DNA of 14,129 nt from Clostridiales bacterium (lineage in GTDB: Bacteria; Bacillota; Clostridia; Oscillospirales; Acutalibacteraceae): positions 1-14,129 of the forward strand of contig DXYG01000070.1 of assembly GCA_019415925.1 (NCBI GenBank), written 5' to 3'. Each line of letters starts with the position of its first letter. Position 1 is the stretch's first letter. Both the position numbers and the translations under genes were made by a program. Positions 14,033 to 14,129 of this stretch are shown here, piece by piece. The notes under the pieces are model-generated. The model worked only from the letters and a program-made list of their open reading frames with translations, ran no database searches and was not told the DNA's origin.

Positions 14033-14060
14033 ATTATAACGTATATTGATTATCTTTAAT
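14033..14060 (-). promoter_or_regulatory. Possible promoter of the polysaccharide operon
   Basis: On the minus strand a consensus TATAAT lies at 14038-14033, with a poor -35 match ATTAAA at 14060-14055 (16-base spacing). It would give a leader of only ~17 bases, just enough for the ribosome site. A second -10-like GATAAT lies at 14054-14049, and CTGACA at 14072-14067 resembles a -35 box but is badly spaced for either. The region is AT-rich and non-coding, so a promoter is likely here, but its exact position is uncertain. Confidence 0.35.
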
Positions 14061-14086
14061 CTCTTTTGTCAGCAAAACTATAATTT

Positions 14087-14101
14087 GTCGAGTGCCTCGA
14101 C
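14087..14101. repeat. Perfect 6-bp inverted repeat upstream of the operon
   Basis: GTCGAG at 14087-14092 and CTCGAC at 14096-14101 are inverted copies around a three-base TGC. Neither strand shows a clear T-run after the stem, so a terminator for an upstream gene is doubtful. It could be a protein-binding site or a leader hairpin. No gene is visible in the remaining bases to 14129. Confidence 0.4.
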
Positions 14102-14129
14102 GGGCAAAATTAATGATTGTAGCGGCGAA

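Noticed and set aside
14010..14033. Eight-codon longer start for the GT8 gene
   Set aside because: It would place the GGGAGGG ribosome site within the gene; the GT8 family begins at MNIVYSS.

Overview
The window looks like part of a low-to-mid GC, anaerobic gut or rumen Clostridia genome (Ruminococcus / Oscillospiraceae-like). This is inferred from AGGAG-type ribosome sites, a secreted protein with a typical ruminococcal signal peptide and cohesin-like fold, Firmicutes-style exopolysaccharide genes, and iron-sulfur enzymes that suggest anaerobiosis. No rRNA, tRNA, CRISPR array, transposase or phage gene was seen.

Layout. (1) Positions 1-2560: a short leader with candidate promoters, then one plus-strand gene for a 797-residue secreted protein. 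It has a signal peptide, a cohesin-like domain and four tandem ~142-residue modules. (2) Positions 2561-2766: a convergent intergenic region with a strong GC-rich terminator hairpin that could work in both directions, plus a second long hairpin. (3) Positions 2767-14009: nine minus-strand genes forming a cell-surface polysaccharide locus, transcribed from the right edge leftward. In order of transcription: GT8 glycosyltransferase, hexapeptide acyltransferase, GT4 glycosyltransferase, pyruvyl-transferase-family protein 2, FrhB/FdhB-like Fe-S flavoprotein 2, a 191-bp gap, GT2 glycosyltransferase, O-antigen-polymerase-like protein, pyruvyl-transferase-family protein 1, flippase, FrhB/FdhB-like Fe-S flavoprotein 1. 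(4) Positions 14010-14129: the operon leader, with a possible promoter and a small inverted repeat.

How the genes fit together. Three glycosyltransferases would build a repeat unit on a lipid carrier at the inner face of the membrane. The acyltransferase and the two pyruvyl-transferase-family enzymes would decorate it, the Wzx-like flippase would export it, and the Wzy-like protein would polymerise it. The initiating phosphoglycosyltransferase, chain-length regulators and nucleotide-sugar genes are not in this window.

The most interesting point is that a pyruvyl-transferase-family gene and an 'F420 hydrogenase beta subunit'-like gene occur together twice. The FrhB-like proteins have no hydrogenase partner here. 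I suggest, as a hypothesis, that each pair makes a PEP-derived sugar substituent that is then reduced (a lactyl/carboxyethyl ether, by analogy with MurA plus MurB). The repeat architecture of the secreted protein is the second point worth following up.
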